Source: Acheta domesticus (taxonomy: Eukaryota; Arthropoda; Insecta; Orthoptera; Gryllidae). Taken from it: a stretch of DNA of 64,000 nucleotides. Both the position numbers and the translations under genes were made by a program. Of this stretch, positions 33,107 through 44,400 are shown one piece after another. Every line of letters starts with the position of its first letter. Within the stretch, counting starts at the first letter, position 1. Location: positions 224,325,654 through 224,389,653 of the forward strand of contig JAHLJT010000631.1 of NCBI GenBank assembly GCA_031308135.1, written 5' to 3'. The notes beneath the pieces are model-generated. The model searched no databases and was not told where the DNA came from. It saw nothing but the letters and a program-made list of their open reading frames with translations.

Positions 33107-35669
33107 CAGGCGCGGATCCAAGGGGGGGTCACGGGGGTCATGACCCCCCCCAAATGATGAACCGTCACAATTTTGTGAGAAACTCTAAGATATCTAAACA
33201 ACTCTGAGAAACTGAAACTGAACCTTTCCAGTGTCCTTTCAGAATCGGGACTGTCCGAGACATTTTCAGATATTTTCAGACAATTCTAGAAATTTCTAAA
33301 AATTTAGCAGTGCTGAAACTAATGAATTTATATAGAAATTGGAATTTAATTTGTCTAGAGCTAGAGTCATGCAGTTGGATATTCTGAAAATCTAATCTTA
33401 CATATTTTGTAAATTAGCTCCATTCATCGTTTTTTTATTCAACAAAATCGTCGATAATATGTTCTTTAAAGCTTTCGTTTGTGCACAGTTAATTTCCCAT
33501 GGAATTTCTCACGAATGTCTTAACTGTTAATGTAATCATATTCCCTTTACATAATGCTGCACTATATAAAGGAACAGTTAGACTCAGTTGTATCAACCGA
33601 ACCGTCTCTTGATATTTTTTCTAGACCAATTTTTCTAACAAATACTACTACAAATACAAAACAACTGCAGGCATGTATTTTACATTATTAATGTATACAT
33701 TTGTCAGTTCATTTTGAGGCCTCTCACTGTCAAGAAATGGATATTGTTTTATTAGGAAAAAACTTTTCTGAACAAAAGGACGCTTTGTAAGTGAAAAAGT
33801 GCTTTTCGTCAAGAAATTCAATAAAATGAAAGTTTTCGAAATCTTGAAACCTGTAGTCTATCTGAGTCACTACTGTATCAATAATTTTAAAAGATACAAT
33901 TTTTGTACCTTTCAAATAAATCTCGCCCTGAAAGTTCATTCATAGTCATGACTACTTTGATGCAGATTTCAATAGTCTCTGTATATCTAACTGGTTATTT
34001 ACTACGTATTGCTACAATTTCTATCTCTGTGGCGTATTACTTGACTCGTGATTCCGTATTGTTAAGCGAAAACTGCATTTCGATATCGTGAACCGTTTAG
34101 AAATTATGAGACTGGCCACGGCCATCTCTAGAGACGGCCGTGGACTGGCGCATAGTCAGTGGGACATTGTCTGCATCACTATATCTTTAGCTTCATTAAT
34201 TGTTTCGTCAAGAAAACACCAACAAAAATCACTCAAACGGCTCACAAACAACTCTACTTTCCCACAACGTCAGGTGATGAGTTGAATTTGCCTGGTCGAG
34301 ACATGGGCGCGCATCGCTGTAGAAGTCCGTGTCTACCGAGAGCCTAGGCTACAGCTGGGATCTCTGCCTAGTGAATACAAGTAAAAGGAAGATAGCGCAC
34401 GCTCTCTTGTGCGTATAGATAGAGCCAGCCGGTGTCTATCCACTGGCCTCGCTCAGTTACCGGCCCCGAAGATTATATCTCTGCAGCTCTGATAATTCCC
34501 TTGCGCGTAAACGGGGAAAAAAGTTGAACACATTTAATTTTCTTCAAGATTCAGTAACAAAAATATTGAAAAATGGCGCGCAACGACAGATGTTATTGAA
34601 AAATAATTTGGGTATTATAAGGCTCTCAGATTACCCTTCAGCTTCGCCACTGCTGAAAGACCTTATTCGAATATTTTGCTGTCGCTGAGTCCGAATCCGG
34701 TGAGAGAATTTTAGTTCGGCTGATGAGCGAGGATAGAGTCTGATGCCTAAAATATCTTATTTGAATGTTTTGCGGTCGTTGAGTCCGAATCCTGTATCAA
34801 AAGGATCTCTTGACAGCTCTCATTCTTGATGAACAGTATTGCAATGATGTTATTTTATTTGGGTTTTAATTATACAAAGCACCTTGGCAATGCAAAAGAA
34901 ATCAGATCAGTTATTTGCAATATATTAAATGTTGCATTAAATTAAATTATTAGATGTTTGCATGTCTCGATGAAGTTGTCCCCAAAATTATAATGAAGTT
35001 TACAACATTGTTATAGAAGAATCGCCATTGAAGGAGATTCAAATGTGATGCAAATTTATTAATATACGAAAGAGCACTATATACGAAAAAAGTGAAAAAA
35101 GGAAAAATGAAAATGAGAAAAATAATTGTGGTAAAAAATAAAAGTATAATTAAGTTTATTTATTTTATACGTGTATTTATTAATTATAATAATTTTTTTT
35201 TCATTACCCGCATTTACATGTTTCGCTCATATAAGTTTCTTCGCAAATTGTTTCATGTTGCATCATATGAAAGTTATTTTTGCTAATTTGAAAATTATTG
35301 TTGATAACTTTATAAATTTTAATTTTTTAAAAATAAATGTACCGAATAAAATTGACATATTTTTGTAGGCAGAATTCGAATCTGCAACGAAAATTGGGGG
35401 TTTCCATTTAAATTTCCAAAGTTACACCTGACTCACCCACAGGGGATAGGGTGAGGATCGTAACAATAGTAAGCTGATTGATATCTGATATGTGATTTTG
35501 GGAATATTGAATTTCTAATATATTTCTGGTGTAATAAAGTCAATCTGATATACGTATAACATACTTCAAATATATGTTATTACATTCTGTACCCTCCCCT
35601 GTTTCCGAAATAAATGCACTTGAGTCTTAACGTGACCCCTCCCAAAAGAGAAGTCTGGATCCGCGCCTG
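33107..35669. mobile_element. hAT-type element with perfect 8-bp target duplication
   Basis: The left end is 'caggcgcggatccaaggggg' and the right end, reverse-complemented, is 'caggcgcggatccagacttc', both leading into a 'gggtcacg' block. The eight bases outside are identical: 'gtcgcggg' at 33099-33106 and 35670-35677. CAG...CTG ends with an 8-bp duplication are the hAT signature. No transposase frame was recognised over 2.56 kb, so it is non-autonomous or badly decayed. It contains an arm fragment of the fold-back family. Confidence 0.85.
34027..34170. repeat. Arm fragment of the 3166-4822 fold-back family
   Basis: 'cgtattgttaagcgaaaact' and 'ttcgatatcgtgaaccgttt' then 'agaaattatgag' match the arm at 4738-4800. 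It ends 'catagtcagtgggacattgt', a diverged form of the TIR end. 'ggccacggccatctctagag' followed by 'acggccgtgg' inside is a small palindrome not present in the intact element. Confidence 0.7.
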
Positions 35670-35677
35670 GTCGCGGG

Positions 35678-35790
35678 CCCGAGTCCTGCCTGGGACATGG
35701 ATGTTTGCTTGAATTTTGTGGCATGGTGGAGCATGTTCGGGCTGTTATACCGAAGGTTGCATTTGCAGCTTGAAACCCGATCAAAGTTTT
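35678..35790 (+). repeat. Right half of the split SINE
   Basis: It starts 'cccgagtcctgcctgggaca' and continues into a body that no longer resembles the 6268 copy closely, so this copy is older or truncated. Confidence 0.5.
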
Positions 35791-36380
35791 AAGGGCGAAA
35801 AAATACTTCGTACGTCTTCCTTATTTATTTATTTATTTGTCAAAAAACAGTAAAAACTGTATACGAATGACGTGTGGGGAAAGAAATTTATCTGCGCACA
35901 TTTTCTTGAGGGCCAGAATAATAAAAAAAAATTAAAAAACGAAAAAATGAATTTAGAAAATAATTATTTTAGAAAAATCGAAATATTTGAAAATGTTTTT
36001 TCCCGAGTTATAGAAAATCAATTTCAACTGTAAATGAACTACAAGCAAAAGGAGTGCTCAACAAAACGTGCGCACAGTGAAGCTACATATACTTCCCCTT
36101 AGGAGGGGAAGTATAGCCGGCTGTCCCAAATTGTAAATTTACCGCATGGAAAATATCCTCAAGCCTAAAAGAAGACCGAGCTAAATTTAAATCGCATGTT
36201 TCTTGGATCGATAAATATCTTCTTTCTTCACTAGTCGTTGAAAGGGGCGAAGCGAAATTTGCGTGGACAGACGGAAAAGCAGACCTGATGGCCTGAGACT
36301 CGCCACGTAAAATAAAGCGTCATTGAATTGAATTGAGCTGTCCTAACCACTATGCATTATTTCCCAAACTTCATCCCTCC
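35791..36380. other. AT-rich non-coding region
   Basis: It contains a (TTTA)n run at about 35820-35840. Near 36290-36345, 'gcctgagactcgccacgtaa' and 'aataaagcgtcattgaattg' look like the end of an unidentified repeat. No gene was recognised. Confidence 0.35.
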
Positions 36381-36384
36381 TATC

Positions 36385-36670
36385 CGGGTCGTCCTAGGTG
36401 GTCCAGGAGCTTGGGTTTCAAATGTGGGTTACATCTGGACTGTAGGTTCGAAACCCGCGTAAGGCGTGTACGCAGTGTATTGTGATGTACCCCCACTCGC
36501 TATTTATCAACTTTCACATCCCTTCCTCCTCTTTCCAGACATGGTTACCAAAGCCAGCTATACTCTGGCGATACGGGGCCAATGGGATACTTAGGCCGAA
36601 AATTAACCTTAGACCTGGCTGGGATGGGTCCACGGGCAACCACTGGCAGCCGAGAAGCAGGAGGGGCCCT
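36385..36670 (+). repeat. tRNA-derived SINE of another family
   Basis: An A-box-like 'tcctaggtggtccaggagct' (about 36391-36411) and a B box 'taggttcgaaacccgcgtaa' (36442-36461) are about 50 bp apart, as in a tRNA. The body continues 'tactctggcgatacggggcc' and 'gggatgggtccacgggcaac'. It is not a tRNA gene, because there is no acceptor pairing and a long unrelated body follows. Confidence 0.6.
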
Positions 36671-36899
36671 CTTCCAGTAACGTAATTTGGGGACAGGTGA
36701 AGAGGCGGAATATCCCGGGAACACACAAAAGAATGAGAAGTGACGAAGGCAGAAATGGGTAGATACACAAAAGGCCCGCGAGTTCATAAAAAACACCTAA
36801 AAACTTAATGTATGTAGAGTGCTTGTGAATAACCACGTTCCATGAAAATATAAAAAATTAAATATAGTTAGAAAAATTTTAATAATTAATTTACAAGCC

Positions 36900-38020
36900 G
36901 GAGTATTAGGGCAGGGGTAGGCAGAATTTGTGCGCCGCTGCGCGCCGCCAGCCACCACTTCCCAGCAGAGCCGCTGATGGCGTCGGCGAGCTGTTCCGCC
37001 CGAAATGCCGAGGCCTATATAGGAACATTCATTCTAGTTGTATTTGTATGAAGCCAGAAAAAAAATCGTGCGGAGCGTGGCGGTGTCGAGTGGTAAAAAG
37101 AGGGTTCTAGTAACCTTACTTTTTCAGCCGAGGCGCATATCAAAAACAATTTGCGAACACGCAATAAATTGATTAAAACGCTCAGATATTGATAATTTCA
37201 GAAATTATAATAAATTTGAGACAGGTATCAGATTTGGCATTAGTGTTACTATTAATGTGTAACTCTATTTGTTAATATCGTTCTTAGGCGATGCAATTAT
37301 CTTTGCTACCAATCTACTGAATGTTCAATATACCCCCAGCAACGTATGTACACGTGGAATGCGATCGTTTGAACGCCAATAAATTCAGCTGTAGCTGCAT
37401 TGCCACTCGCCAAACGAAGCTGTCCGTTGGCCTCTTTCTTGAAGTCATTTAAATAAGAACACCTAAGTCAAATACAAATCAAATATAATACTCATGAATT
37501 CATGTAATCAGAATCAATAGGCAAATATTACCTTCTCCGCTTCCGCGGATATTTGTTCCTTTCATGAGAACCACCGATTAATTTGCTGGAGTATCTTCAC
37601 CAAGGTACCACCAAACGTCCAATATCCTGAAGTCGCTGCGTTTTGAGCTTTAAAATCAGAATTTTGGTTAATATCCCGGGCCTACATTCAGGAATCCTTT
37701 CTCAAGCGAACCCGCTCCATTTCCCGACTCACAAACTGGCGTCTGTGGTAACCGACTCTACATCTCTTAATTGGCTTTTTCCTGAGAGTTGATACAACTC
37801 ATACCAAAATTTATATTTTCACTTCGTAACAATCTTATATAGCCTCGCGGCTAGCTCTTGATCAGCATGCTCGCTTTCCATTACGTGGCCCCGTGTTCCA
37901 TTTCCGGTCGAGGCAAGACTATACCGTGCATTTTCCATGCAATGTACCAGTATATGTCGCTGTGTGACGATGAGAAAATTCACTTCTCAGGTTGAGAAAA
38001 CCGGAATACGGGGTGGGGAT
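36900..38020. other. Region without a recognised gene
   Basis: 36905-37110 has a CG-rich patch beginning 'caggggtaggcagaatttgt', reminiscent of an isolated hAT terminus. The remainder is unremarkable AT-rich sequence. Confidence 0.3.
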
Positions 38021-38031
38021 GTCTATGTGCT

Positions 38032-39563
38032 TTTTTTTTCATTTTATTTACACAGATGGTGAATACATAGCTCAGTTTAATATAACTATGCATATGTTTG
38101 ATGACTTAATAGCTAACTTAAATTAAAACTTAAAACTAATACAGGATTGAGGTTACCCATCGGGCTCCTCTAGTCGGGATCTAATTCGGAGAATTTCCTG
38201 AGGAAAATGTGAAAGGGAAACTTATTTTGTATTCTGGTTCTATGTGATGGGTTTTTGCCGAGTCTGTGAACTGATAATGAAGGAATTTGGGATATGTTTG
38301 AGAAGAAGTTGGTAGCAAGATAGGTGATATGATGGTCTATAGTGTCTAGGTTGAATTCTTTATGTAATTGTTTATTGGAGACATACCAGGGAGCGTTTGA
38401 AATGATTCTAAGAAATTGGTTTTGAACAATTTGCAGTTTCCTTTGGTTGGTTTTTGCTGCATTTAACCAGATTGGGCAGGCATATAGGAGCAAAGGTCTT
38501 ATTATTGCTTTTGTAAATTTGTAATGCTGAATTGTATGATAATAGGCTGGATCTGTGTATTAATGGCTTTCATTGAATTAATTTGATTCTGGCTTGGGTG
38601 ATTTTGGCATCTATATGCTGCTTCCAGTTGCGTTTTGTGTCCATGTTCAGTCCTAAGTATGTGACTGGTTTATTGAGAGGCAGCCAGTTGATGGTTGTAT
38701 TGTTTAGCAATAATGGACGCGGGGGTGAGTATGGACGGAGAGTGAAGATCTTGACGGCCGTTTGGTTGGATTGAGTTGAATTTTGTATTTTGAAGCCTAG
38801 CTGTCAGTTAGGTTACGGTACAATTGAACTTTGTTGCTACAATCAGTAAGTGAAGGACCGGAGTTATAGATAGCTGTATCATCAGCAAACTGTGCAATGT
38901 GTACGTCGTTTAGGTTGGGAATGTCTGCAACATATAAATTAAAGTAGGTGATAGGGGGGATCCTTGTGGTAGTCCTGCTAAGATTGGTCTTGGGTTGGAA
39001 TGGTGGTTGTTTACATTTACGGAGAAGGTTATGTTACTGATGAAGCTTTGTATGATGGATAGGATATAATGCGGTATGCCTATTTTCTTAATCTTGTATA
39101 TGAGTCCTTCATGCCATGTTCGGTCAAACGCTTGCGTTATGTCAATGAAACTGTTACTGTGTGGTATTTCTTTTGAAATGTCGTATAAAGATGTTCGGTA
39201 ATGCGAAGGAGTTGGTGAAGTGTAGAATTTTTTTCGGTGAACCCAAATTGCTCATTTGGTATGGCTTTTGTTACCTGTAAGTGATCTTTAAGTCTTTTGA
39301 GAATTATTTTTTCAAAAATTTTAGATAAGGTGGGTAGTAAACTTATGGGTCGGTAGCTATTTGTGTGGGCATAATTTTTGTTGGGTTTGGCAATGGGAAT
39401 AACTATGGCATGCTTCCATGATTGAGGAAAATAACCAATTCTGAGGCAGGAATTATAAATATTAGCTATATATGCTATTGCAGGGGGAGGCAGGTTTTTC
39501 GCTATGGTATTGTTTATGTTGTCGTGACCGGGTGCTTTCCTGGAGGGTAAGTTTTTAATTATT
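38032..39563 (-). mobile_element. Jockey-type LINE, 5'-truncated, with 11-bp target duplication
   Basis: The direct repeat 'gtctatgtgct' flanks the element (38021-38031, 39564-39574). The 3' end is marked by a poly-T on the plus strand (38032-38039), i.e. poly-A on the element strand. Minus-strand translation gives the RT carboxy-terminus in broken frames, including 'LLYACPIWLNAAKTNQRKLQ' and 'NAPWYVSNKQLHKEFNL' (38493-38170). These closely resemble the corresponding part of the LINE at 58426-63104 (LMLYACPIWTNASQTN, HAPWFISNDQLHRELHL). It is a degraded member of the same family. Confidence 0.85.
38170..38493 (-). pseudogene. RT carboxy-terminal fragment of the Jockey-type LINE
   Basis: This 107-residue frame is the longest surviving coding piece of the truncated LINE. 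It covers the region after the RT thumb that is conserved in Jockey ORF2. The upstream RT motifs are present only as frame-broken pieces up to about 39560. Confidence 0.75.
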
Positions 39564-39743
39564 TGTCTATGTGCTATTCAAACGTACCCCGTTAGCCCAT
39601 GGTCGCGAGGCAGGGTCGTCACCGGTAGGTCTGAGTACGTTCACGGGCTGTCACGCTAAGTACATACATATAACAATCTTATACAATAAATAACGGAAAT
39701 GTGTCGATTAAGTACGAGATAAGGTACGCAATGGACACAACAC

Positions 39744-40565
39744 TCATAATTGTGGAATAGATGGATTGGGAATTTCTCCATGGGTGCACCGAAGATATTC
39801 AGGACGAAAAATAAATTGTAGAGGTCTGCAGGAGCAAAACTGCTTCTGAACAGACCACACAAAATAGTTTTCCAAAACGTGGCCCGCGCACTGCGAAAGT
39901 ACAAAAGAATTAGATACTAAAATTGAAGGTGACGAGAATAGTAAGTATGTGTAATAAAAATGAACTTGTGGGAACCCGTCAAAATTTGACGGTGAGAGCT
40001 GAAAGAGATGTATAATACTGTGCCCAGACTAATGTTCACAAAGTAAGTTCTTAAAAAGGAAGAAAAAAGAGCAAACTTTTTTTATATAATGCATATTTTT
40101 GCATCTCTGTATTTATTCACTTTTATGGGCAGGACGATTATATATTATCTAGCAGTAAATCCATTACGTTTCATAAATTTATACTTACACAATTGAACAC
40201 TTGTGTCTCATGACCAGGTTGCAATGCAATATCAACACCAAAATATGAAGGCAGAGTATAATATCGACGGATATTATTTCTGACGGCTTTTTGAAGTGTC
40301 ATCATCTTCTATAAACAACAGTTTCATTTCTTCTGACATTTGCTAAAAGGCAAACTTATTTTTCCTTTAAGCAACACAGAGGAAAGTGGTTTACAGAATT
40401 TCTCTCACATGGGAAGTTCAAAGAACCACAAAACTGACATTTAATAGATTAAGACCCAATAGTAAACGAAATTACTTCACTGTCACATCTGCGTGGACGT
40501 TTCGGAACACGACGTAACCTCTGCACAACTTCAATACTTCGGTAAACCGAACAAACAAAACCCAT
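39744..40565 (-). CDS. Putative three-exon small gene of unknown function
   Basis: I infer a spliced minus-strand gene. Exon 1 is 40565-40476 (starts MGFVCSVYRSIEVVQR, donor gaa|gtaatt). Exon 2 is 40308-40189 (acceptor ttatag, contains MMTLQKAVRNNIRRYYTLPS, donor tgt|gtaagt). Exon 3 is 39890-39744 (acceptor tactttcgcag, contains CAGHVLENYFVWSVQKQFCS, ends before TGA with PNPSIPQL). All three exons are phase 0 and give a 118-residue product. Exon 1 is the least certain; translation could instead start at the MMTL of exon 2, because a stop lies in frame just upstream of it. The product is basic at the start and Cys-rich in the middle (a Cys-Cys pair at the last junction). I do not recognise the family. 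It is divergent from the serpin, with about 850 bp between the start codons. Confidence 0.4.
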
Positions 40566-41414
40566 TGTCCGAATGTTCTCGACAAAATACACCACGAAAA
40601 CAAATACATCCAAGCATCGTCAGTACCAAAATGCAATTATTACTCCTGATACATAACCTTGACGAGTTGTAAACAATATACGTAGCATCAAGCGGCTAGA
40701 AGTTTATCTATCGATGTATTCATAACGATCGATAATTAAAACAGCCTTTGGAAGAAAACAAATAAATACTGGTAAACGTACTATTAAAAAATACTTAATT
40801 TACACTGTAAATGCTAACGAATCAACACAAACAACATCTGATAAGACATCCAGGAATTACATTATTTCAAAGGAAAAATAAATACAATCGATTCAGAAGA
40901 AGTTCGAAACGAAGCCATGGCAGAATATCTTATTTTTTAAATACTTAGATTCTCAAACAGGCCCAAATGGAACTGTTTAGTGTATTTACAATTTCTTTGG
41001 AAACAAATGCATTTTCTTTGTTATCTCCTATTGCCAGTATTTTCTAGTTTCAACATTAACTTAAAAAGATTTTGGATATTTTGGTACGAACGATTACTAT
41101 AAATCCAGCTTTGAAATCCGATATGTAATCAATTTCTGATTCGTCAAATTTGTTAAAAAATCCTGCGTCACTATTTGCTTTTATTTATTTTATGATTTGC
41201 AATATTTTGTTTTTGTCACATGTAAGGCAGTTATAAATGTCATACAATGTGTACGAAGCGAATGGTGAGATTGGTTGATTGAGAGCGGCGTTCCTATGAT
41301 GTCATTATATTCATTATCAACCTAGTGTAAACATATACATCGCAAGTATGTGAAATGTTTGTTATGAACTTCTGTTAATATTCTAATATTGAAGCTTTCA
41401 TCCCCTTTTCAATT
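40566..41414. promoter_or_regulatory. Putative bidirectional intergenic region
   Basis: This separates the minus-strand small gene from the plus-strand serpin. It is AT-rich and no TATA box or initiator could be assigned with confidence. Its only support as a promoter region is its position between divergent starts. Confidence 0.3.
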
Positions 41415-41489
41415 ATGAATGAGTCAAACAGACAAGCTGTAGACGTCATTGCCAGCTGTAGTCAAAATTTTGGGTTGAAGCTATATAAT
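41415..41489 (+). CDS. Serpin exon 1 (start and helix A)
   Basis: It encodes MNESNRQAVDVIASCSQNFG and then LKLYN, and ends at 'aat|gtaagt'. An in-frame TAA lies 12 codons before the ATG. The sequence lacks a hydrophobic leader. 'NFGLKLYN' is the conserved start of serpin helix A and joins to ILHEDTGN of the next exon across a 3.5-kb phase-0 intron. Confidence 0.8.
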
Positions 41490-44400
41490 GTAAGTTACAT
41501 ATTTAATGTACATCAAATAATATTTCAAATTATATCATATTGTCGTCTGAAATATTTTTTTGCATCCTAGTCAATAAGTCACGTCATAAAACAGCTATCT
41601 TATACCGTACGAAGTTTTGAATCTAAAAAACTAGCTAGAGGCATTAAATGTTTCCTGCATTTTCAAATTTTCATAAAAATATTTTGCCTATTCGCAAACT
41701 ATTAGGTTAGAAATCCACAATTTCTTTGTTAAGTTTCTGTTTAAACGACAAGATTCCATGTTAGATAGTGATGAATTTTTCATAGTCTTTCTCGCAGTTT
41801 CTCCCAGAGTTTCTGCAGAAGATATGAACTTGGAAAAATATATTTTTTTCATTTGATTAAGAACGGAAGCACACTGAACCCATCTGCGAGATTTTTACAC
41901 TTTCACCACGAATTTCAATACAGTTCATAATCAACACTTTTTCTTCAGAGAAAAAACGACACATGCTCGTATAGCATTCTTTGTCGACCGCCCGGAACAA
42001 CGAAGGCAAAAACGAAACTGAGAAGATTGAAATGAGCTGTTTGAAAACGAGAAGAGGTAACAGTTTCCTAGACAAGACTAAATCCTTTTACTTTTTAAAC
42101 TGTCAACGTTACTATAATTAATCTCTCCTTTAGTGAATTATTTTTCGGATTATTGAGCATGGTTAATCGAAGTACTACTATATTAATATGAGGGATGTCG
42201 GCAGTTTCAAATAATGAGCAGGAGTAGTCTTTTTCATAACACAGTGTTCTTAATTTTTGGTAACTTTGCCAAAAATGTCTACCTTAAATTTAGCTTCCAA
42301 CAAAACGTAATTTTTCCGGATTTATTTAACAAGTAGATAGTTGTTTGGGAGGGAAATACATAATTCCCAAGCTTTTCCCAGGGGCCTACTCTGATGAAAC
42401 AGGCAACTTAGTCCAGCCATTTCATTGTCGTTCCTCAACGATCTGCATGTGCCTTCTGCGTAGAAAATACGGGTATATTTGTACTGCAATTACGGGACTA
42501 ATAACCTTAGCAATTGACGGACCCCGGTATCACTAACAATCAATCAAAACAAATGTGTATTAAATTATTAATTTCCTTTATGTCTGTAGATGTAATAACT
42601 TTGTCAGTCAATATTTGATCTTATTTTATAGACAGAAAATTCAAACTTTTGTGTAGCAGATTTACTTCAAAATAATCAAATACATATTTTATTTCTTTGA
42701 TTATTATTTTGGACGTCTATATTTTCGAAAGTTGCAAAAAATTAATACTACAATACTAACAACAGATTATTTTCCTTAATGAAATATGTTCTAATAAAAT
42801 ATACTAGCGTACCCGTGAGAGAATTCTCGCATGCTATACCACACGCTCTTCCTTATTTTTCCATTTTCCATATTAAGCCTTTAATATTCATTTCCTCCGT
42901 CACATGTTCTAAATGTCACCTTAAAATTGATAACAAAGTAATACATCCTCGTCAAAACAAACTATTCTTATTTAACTTTATTATCGAGCAAAGAGTACAC
43001 CCATGTAATTCAATGGCATAGAATATCAGTAATTAGTAATTTCACCTACAGATGCAGATTCTAAAGGCTCTGTGGGTAGAATTCTACAGGTGGGGTACTA
43101 CTGGAACCAGCGACAGAAGCGTCGAACCAGAAAAAAATGTAATAGAATGGTCAAGATCTCATCCTGTAGATTACGGTGTGAGGAACTTTTCTTTGAAATT
43201 TTAGTTTATAAGACCCTAGAACGCTTCGAGTTATTTCACGATATAGATTCAAAAATCCTGACATGCGTTCCGGGTTGCATTTTACATGAATATTTATAAG
43301 TGTGTTTTTAAACAAATCGTTCATATTTTTAAAGTCACAATGTAATTCGTCGCTCCCGTGAAATTCTCTTTCTTTAGAGATCTCATTTATAAAGATTGTT
43401 TCCCTGTGAGAGCCGTAAAGGGAAGGTATGCAACTGAAATAATACAGGAGACGATTTAAAAGTATTGCTTATTTGTTTTTGACATTTTAACTCCAACCTG
43501 AAGATGGAAATAATTTCCGAAACGTTGCTATCTATGTATTACACATTTTTGTGTATTGCATACATATTACATTATTTTTATGTAAATCTGCGATCCAAAA
43601 TACTGAATTTTCTGCCTTTAATATAAAGACCAAATACAGTCTGACAGAGTTAAAACAATTATGCCTTATGCGGGTTTCGGATAGCCTGAGTGCCAACATT
43701 CTTGATCTCACCTTCCCCAAGTTCCTGCTTCACTAGAATGAATCATTTGACCGTACTGTGCGAAAACATCCTCTTGGCTGTCCTGGAGTCCTAGGCACAG
43801 ATGCCAACGTTTCAGCCGTCATGTTGCGATCTTCCTTAGGGCGAAATGCGCAGAGACGGGCTGCGCACGGGGTTATACAGATCGAGCTTCCCTCTACTTC
43901 CAGCCGGTTGTCCAGACGATCTGCCAGTGCGGAGAAATCATTGGCCCATTGTCTGGCCTATCCGCTGGCGGGTAGAGGAACCTCAATCTATAAGCTGCAG
44001 TCCATCTCAGCGCATTTCGCTCTAATGAAAGTCAAAGCATGACGGCCAAAACGTTGGCATCTGTGCCCAGAACGCTGCTTCTCCCGAACAGCCAAGTAGA
44101 TACTCACTCCGTCAGCAGAAGCCTACGCTTTTATTTGTAAATATGTTCCGGTTATGTTACACAATAATAATTTGATAAAACAAATTATGTAAGAACTAAC
44201 CCGATTTTTTATGTATACACGGCTTTTAATGTTCTTTACAGCATTGAATCTGTGTATTTTAATTGTGTTGACACAATTAATTCCATAGCACCAATGCGTA
44301 ATATTTATAGAACGTAACAGTTCACTCAATTGTTTTGTTTACTTTAATATTGCTAGTCAGGATATGGTTTTGAAAAAAAAAAGCGTACATTTTTCATATT

